Shown in pieces: positions 60,642-64,000 of a stretch of 64,000 nucleotides of DNA. The position numbers and the translations under genes were made by a program. The stretch comes from Naasia sp. SYSU D00948 (GTDB lineage Bacteria; Actinomycetota; Actinomycetes; Actinomycetales; Microbacteriaceae), in the NCBI RefSeq assembly GCF_017916515.1, contig NZ_JAFMTA010000001.1:2407127-2471126 (forward strand), written 5' to 3'. Below the pieces are notes generated by a model that saw nothing but the letters and a program-made list of their open reading frames with translations, had not been told where the DNA came from and did not search any database. Each line of letters begins with the position of its first letter. Within the stretch, counting starts at the first letter, position 1.

Positions 60642-61367
60642 TCAGGCGGGCCGGTCCGCCCCGCGGAGCGCCTCCAGCACCACGTCCGCGACGGCTCCCG
60701 GCCGGTTGAACGGCACGAAGTGGTCGGTGTCGAGTTCCCGGACGTCGTCGAAGTGGTCGGCGATCCACCGCCGCTCCTGCTCGCCGACGAGCTCGTCGTC
60801 GCGGCCGAGCAGCACGGTGGACGGGATGCGGGTCCACGCCGTCGCGAGCACCGGATCGGTGTAGGAGCGGATGGACGCGGGCCGCCGAGGATGGGTCCGG
60901 ATGTGCGCCTGCGCCTCGGGCGGGAGGGTCAGCCCCTTCTCCTCGTGCACCCACCACCGGTCGTCGAGGACGAACGTCCCGGCGACCCGATCGACCGTGA
61001 TGACAGGCTCGGCGTCGAACACCTCCACGCCCCTCGTCTCGAACCGCACCGGGCTCGGCGCACCGCTCACGAACACCAGGCGTACGACGCTGTCCTGGCC
61101 GTCCGCGGCCACCCCGATGACCTCGCACCCGTACGACCAACCGGCCACGACGACCGGGGCCGGGAGCGCCGCGATCACGGACCGGACCTCGTCGACGTCC
61201 TCGAGCAGGCCGGCGCGGGCGGACCGATGGGAGGGCAGGTCGGGGACCTGGACGACGACCCCCTCGTCCTCCAATCGGCGGCGCGTCCACTGCCAGTCGC
61301 CGGGGTTGGACCAGGTGCCGTGCACCAGCACGGCTCCGCCGAGCGGCGGCAGGGACGGTCGGGCCAT
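60642..61367 (-). CDS. Alpha/beta hydrolase
   Basis: A 241-residue cytoplasmic hydrolase: oxyanion loop VLVHGTWSNPGDW (about 13-25), nucleophile GWSYG (Ser78), Asp in LLGRDDELV and His in LDTDHFVPFNRPG. It resembles esterases and haloperoxidase-like enzymes; substrate unknown. ATG 61367 is supported by TAGCGT six bases before. Confidence 0.9.
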   Translation of the reverse strand: MARPSLPPLGGAVLVHGTWSNPGDWQWTRRRLEDEGVVVQVPDLPSHRSARAGLLEDVDEVRSVIAALPAPVVVAGWSYGCEVIGVAADGQDSVVRLVFVSGAPSPVRFETRGVEVFDAEPVITVDRVAGTFVLDDRWWVHEEKGLTLPPEAQAHIRTHPRRPASIRSYTDPVLATAWTRIPSTVLLGRDDELVGEQERRWIADHFDDVRELDTDHFVPFNRPGAVADVVLEALRGADRPA

Positions 61368-61373
61368 CCCCGG

Positions 61374-61403
61374 ACGCTATGACGCGCGCGGAACGGCTGC
61401 CAA
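61374..61403 (-). promoter_or_regulatory. Promoter TTGGCA–18–TAGCGT for a leaderless transcript
   Basis: On the minus strand TTGGCA (61403-61398) and TAGCGT (61379-61374) are 18 bases apart, and ATG 61367 follows the -10 by six bases. This is the most complete housekeeping promoter in the window. Confidence 0.6.
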
Positions 61404-61438
61404 GAGGCGGAAGTCCGTCGCAGGGGCAGGGGTCTCCG

Positions 61439-63595
61439 TCAGACGCCGGCTCTCACGAGCACGTTGGTCATCAGGCCGCTCAGCACGGGATCGATGACGA
61501 GGCTCCCGCCCACCGTGATCGACCCGATCGTGAACATGAACCCGCCGCCGGGGTGGTCGTAGTAGGTCACGTCCGCTCCCGGCCCGATGCCGTCGGATTG
61601 GCCGGTCGCGATGATCACGAGGCCGTCCGGGAGGGCCGACATGGGCACCGCCCTGTCGTCGAGGAGGCAGTCCGTCGAGATGCCGATGCTGCCCGGCCCG
61701 GAAGCCGTGTCGACCTCCCACGCGCTGGCCTTGCCGTTGCCCCACCCGGTGTTGAACCCGGAGTCGCCGAAGACCAGGCCGTTGACGGCGCCCGTTCCCG
61801 CGAACAGGGGATGATCCGCGTCGAGCACCTCCAGCGGCGACCCGGGCACGCTGCACCGCTCGGTGGCGACGCCGAGGAGCGAGCGCTCCGGCCGTCCCCG
61901 TGTCCGGAACAGCGCGTCCTCGCGGGGACCGCCCTCGATGCCGTTGCGGAAGATCATGTGGGTCCGAGTGGCGTCGTACTCGCCGATCTCGAACACGCCG
62001 TTGCCGCCCAGGTAGACGGCGCTTCCGCCCGCGTCCAGGTAGGCCGCCAGGTTGTCGTACATCTGCTCGGTCCAGTACTCCGGATGCGTCCCGAAGATCA
62101 GGCACGGGTACTGGGCCGGGTCGCAGCCGTCGTTGTGGAAGTCGATGTCCGTGTAGACGTCGGGCCGGAACCCCTCGCTCTCGAGCCAGCCGAGGATCCA
62201 CAGCTCTCCCCGCGTGAGGTGCGCGTCGCCGTTCGGTCCCGCCGCCGGCATGGGGCGCAGGAAGCTCGTGCGGGCGAGCCCGCTGTACTTCGACTGCCCG
62301 CCCCAGCCGTTGTAGGCGAGCCAGGTGTTGGCGTTGGCCAGCACGGCGATCCGGGACCGGTCGCCGGGCGCCGGCTTCACGACGAACGTGATCTGGCAGC
62401 TGCTTCCGGCGGAGTCGGTGCATGTGGCCGAGTAGATTCCCGGCGTCCAGTCGTCCGGGACCGTGAGGGCGAAGGTCTGGGTCCAGGCGCACCCCGTGCG
62501 GCCGGGGTCCGGAGGAACGGGTTGCCGAGTCGCGGTGAAGGACTGGGAGCCCGCGGGGAACCCGTCGACCGCGGCCGAGATCGAGACGTGGCGCTGGAAC
62601 TCGGCGACCGAGGCGCCCTCGCCGGACATGTGGAAGGAGATGACCTCGCCCGGCGCCGCCGAGAGCGGCCAGCAGTAGCCCTCGATCGGGCGGAGGGAGG
62701 ACTCGCCGACCCAGAGGCTGCCGTTCCCGGGGGAGTACCCGACGACGTCGTCCCATCGGTCGCCGGTGACGCTGCCGGTCGCGAACTGCCATGCGTCGCT
62801 CGAGTTGACGGTCGCCCAGGCCTCCGTGAAGGCCAGGTGGTTGACCTGGTTCTCGCCGACCCAGATGCCGCCGGTGGGAGCGTGGAAGGCCAGGAGATCG
62901 GCCTTGTCCCGGCCGGTGAAGTAGCCGGAGTCGATGTGCCAGCCGCCCGCGGGGCTCACCGACCCCCACTGGGAGAGCTCGAAGGAGGAGCCGTGGTTCT
63001 CGCCGACCCAGATCGACCCGTCGTCCAAGTTGTAGGCGACCGCGTCGGCGCGGCCGTTGCCGATGAAGTCGCCGGCGGTGACCTCCCAGCTGCCGGGAGG
63101 AAGCGTCGCCCAGGCGCCGGCGGAGAAGTCGAACCCGGATCCCGTGTTCCTGCCGACCCACAGGGTGCCGGTGTCGGCGTGGTGGGCGAGGAGGTCGGCC
63201 TTCGCGCCCGCCTTGAAGAACCCGGTGCTGATGCGCCAGCCGGCTGCGGGATCCAGCGTGGCCCACCTCTCGAAGGAGAACCGGGAGCCGGTGTTGTGAC
63301 CGACCCAGACGGTGCCGTTCGCCGGGTTGTACCCGGCCACCCCCTCGAGTCCGTCGCCCGTGAAGTCGCCGATCGCGAACTGCCAGCCGCCCGCGGGGCT
63401 GACCGTCGCCCAGCTCCGGGTGAAGGCGAAGCGGCCGCCCTGGTTGGCTCCCACCCACAGGGTGCCGTTGCCGGGGAAGTACCCGAGCACGTCGTCGACA
63501 GTCCCGCCGAGGAAGCGCCCGCAGCCGATCACCCACCCCGCCGCCGGGGACACGGACTCGTCCCACTGGCTCAACCGGAACAGTCGCTCAGCCAT
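61439..63595 (-). CDS. Six-repeat propeller fused to N,N-dimethylformamidase-like domain
   Basis: A 718-residue protein. Residues 1-290 carry six ~48-residue repeats, each with a GNGTLWVG-type strand (WVGANQGG, WVGHNTG, WVGRNTG, WVGENHG, WVGENQ, WVGESS), like FG-GAP/VCBS blades; the N-terminal strand likely closes the last blade. After a beta-sandwich (about 295-385) comes a domain (about 390-718) like the large subunit of N,N-dimethylformamidase: NTWLAYNGWGGQSKY, GTHPEYWTEQMYDNLAAYL and GGSAVYLGGNG. There is no signal peptide. GGGGAAGGGG precedes ATG 63595. Confidence 0.8.
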   Translation of the reverse strand: MAERLFRLSQWDESVSPAAGWVIGCGRFLGGTVDDVLGYFPGNGTLWVGANQGGRFAFTRSWATVSPAGGWQFAIGDFTGDGLEGVAGYNPANGTVWVGHNTGSRFSFERWATLDPAAGWRISTGFFKAGAKADLLAHHADTGTLWVGRNTGSGFDFSAGAWATLPPGSWEVTAGDFIGNGRADAVAYNLDDGSIWVGENHGSSFELSQWGSVSPAGGWHIDSGYFTGRDKADLLAFHAPTGGIWVGENQVNHLAFTEAWATVNSSDAWQFATGSVTGDRWDDVVGYSPGNGSLWVGESSLRPIEGYCWPLSAAPGEVISFHMSGEGASVAEFQRHVSISAAVDGFPAGSQSFTATRQPVPPDPGRTGCAWTQTFALTVPDDWTPGIYSATCTDSAGSSCQITFVVKPAPGDRSRIAVLANANTWLAYNGWGGQSKYSGLARTSFLRPMPAAGPNGDAHLTRGELWILGWLESEGFRPDVYTDIDFHNDGCDPAQYPCLIFGTHPEYWTEQMYDNLAAYLDAGGSAVYLGGNGVFEIGEYDATRTHMIFRNGIEGGPREDALFRTRGRPERSLLGVATERCSVPGSPLEVLDADHPLFAGTGAVNGLVFGDSGFNTGWGNGKASAWEVDTASGPGSIGISTDCLLDDRAVPMSALPDGLVIIATGQSDGIGPGADVTYYDHPGGGFMFTIGSITVGGSLVIDPVLSGLMTNVLVRAGV

Positions 63596-63645
63596 GACGC
63601 CCCTTCCCCGTGCCGCCGCACTGGCCGAGGAGTCTCCCAGCGCAA

Positions 63646-63695
63646 CGTCACCGCGACGTCACGACGCCGTCACCGCGGCGTCACGACGGCGTCAC
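63646..63695. repeat. Five CGTCAC copies at exact 11-base spacing
   Basis: CGTCAC begins at 63646, 63657, 63668, 63679 and 63690, one per DNA helical turn. The intervening bases alternate (CGCGA, GACGC, CGCGG, GACGG, CGCTG), so a 22-base unit is repeated as well. It lies between the divergent propeller and ZIP genes. Confidence 0.75.
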
Positions 63696-63768
63696 CGCTG
63701 CCGCCTTCTGCGCTCGAGGTGCACACGCGGCCCGCCCCACCCCCTCCCGCTCCCGCCCGGCGCGGCTC

Positions 63769-63774
63769 CATACT
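63769..63774 (+). promoter_or_regulatory. -10-like hexamer for a leaderless transcript (CATACT)
   Basis: CATACT stands six bases before ATG 63781, with no Shine-Dalgarno. Confidence 0.4.
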
Positions 63775-63780
63775 GACCGG

Positions 63781-64000
63781 ATGGCGGCGTCGCTGCTGTT
63801 CGGTGTGGTCGCGTCCAGTGCGCTCGTCATCGGAGCGCTCATCGGCGTGCGATTCGAGCTGCCCAAGCGCCTTCTCGCGATCCTGCTCTCCTTCGCGGCG
63901 GGCGCGCTGATCACGGCGCTGACCTTCGAGCTGTTCGAGGACGCCTACGAGCACGGCGGGATCTGGCGCGCGGCCATCGGCCTCTTCGCCGGGGCGGTCG
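63781..64000 (+). CDS. ZIP-type metal transporter (3' truncated)
   Basis: The first 73 residues are present; the frame is open to the right edge. Two membrane helices (about 4-24 and 31-50) and the TFELFEDAYEHGG segment (about 48-60) are like the start of bacterial ZIP-family zinc or divalent-metal transporters. ATG 63781 follows CATACT by six bases. Confidence 0.65.
   Translation, partial: MAASLLFGVVASSALVIGALIGVRFELPKRLLAILLSFAAGALITALTFELFEDAYEHGGIWRAAIGLFAGAV

Noticed and set aside
58906-61290. 794-codon minus-strand frame
   Set aside because: It is antisense to the APC permease and part of the hydrolase; low-complexity charged composition, no domain.
63646-63695. CRISPR-like repeats
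   Set aside because: Units are 11 bases with no unique spacers, and no cas gene is present.
61379-63910. 843-codon plus-strand frame
   Set aside because: Antisense to the propeller–DMFA gene; composition bias only.

Overview
The window is a high-GC (about 70%) chromosomal segment from an actinobacterium, most likely of the family Microbacteriaceae (Rathayibacter/Leifsonia-like; genus not provable here). The evidence is the aceE–PucR-type regulator–fabD–fabH–acpP–fabF block with a DUF3145 gene and a DUF3376 patatin nearby, DUF7882-, DUF3618- and Holin-X-type proteins, RskA-type anti-sigma factor, class F sortases, many GTG starts, and repeated use of a TANNNT-like hexamer exactly six bases before start codons (leaderless transcripts). 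Gene density is high and no transposase, integrase, CRISPR array, rRNA or plasmid origin was seen.

Layout. 1-3210: the 3' end of a sugar isomerase-like gene and a convergent GH78 alpha-L-rhamnosidase. 3401-7166: a small exported peptide and a four-gene minus-strand operon (2TM protein, GNAT, CPBP protease, alpha/beta hydrolase) in which every junction is a 4-base overlap, plus another GNAT. 7272-15321: an export cassette (DJ-1-like protein without the usual cysteine, ABC ATPase and permease, DHA2 MFS pump, NTF2-like protein) between a large LuxR-type AAA regulator and an AraC-type regulator. 15360-18474: PspC protein, DUF4397 surface protein, class F sortase, ECF sigma factor and anti-sigma factor; a hairpin upstream of the DUF4397 gene would cover part of its Shine-Dalgarno. 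18660-29023: envelope and stress genes (DUF2254, PRC-barrel/DUF2382, SOS-associated peptidase, LEA-like/Holin-X/DUF3618 operon, BrkB). 29186-38229: family A DNA polymerase, S9 peptidase, DUF1684, DUF3145, a giant membrane patatin.

38299-45817: fatty-acid synthesis (fabF, acpP, fabH, fabD) with its PucR/FasR-type regulator directly behind aceE, so acetyl-CoA supply and chain initiation and elongation are encoded as one block. 46010-48814: peroxiredoxin, a His-rich lipoprotein and a second surface-protein/class F sortase pair. 48884-54461: tRNA-Val(TAC) followed by a scar holding gene fragments, then membrane and lipoproteins, a superinfection-immunity-type protein and an 887-aa DUF4062–NTPase–repeat (STAND-like) protein of visibly lower GC; this is the best candidate for accessory or defence content. 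54681-58870: a 45-codon upstream ORF, a nitroreductase-fold protein and an adenylate-forming ligase in one coupled unit, a membrane protein and an SDR. 59041-64000: APC permease, hydrolase, an unusual six-repeat propeller fused to a dimethylformamidase-like domain, an 11-base-periodic repeat array, and the start of a ZIP-type transporter.

The most interesting items are the DUF4062 STAND protein beside the tRNA scar, the propeller–DMFA fusion with its helically phased repeat array, the uORF–nitroreductase–ligase unit, the two sortase loci whose neighbours lack LPXTG signals, and the leaderless-start pattern shared by nine genes.
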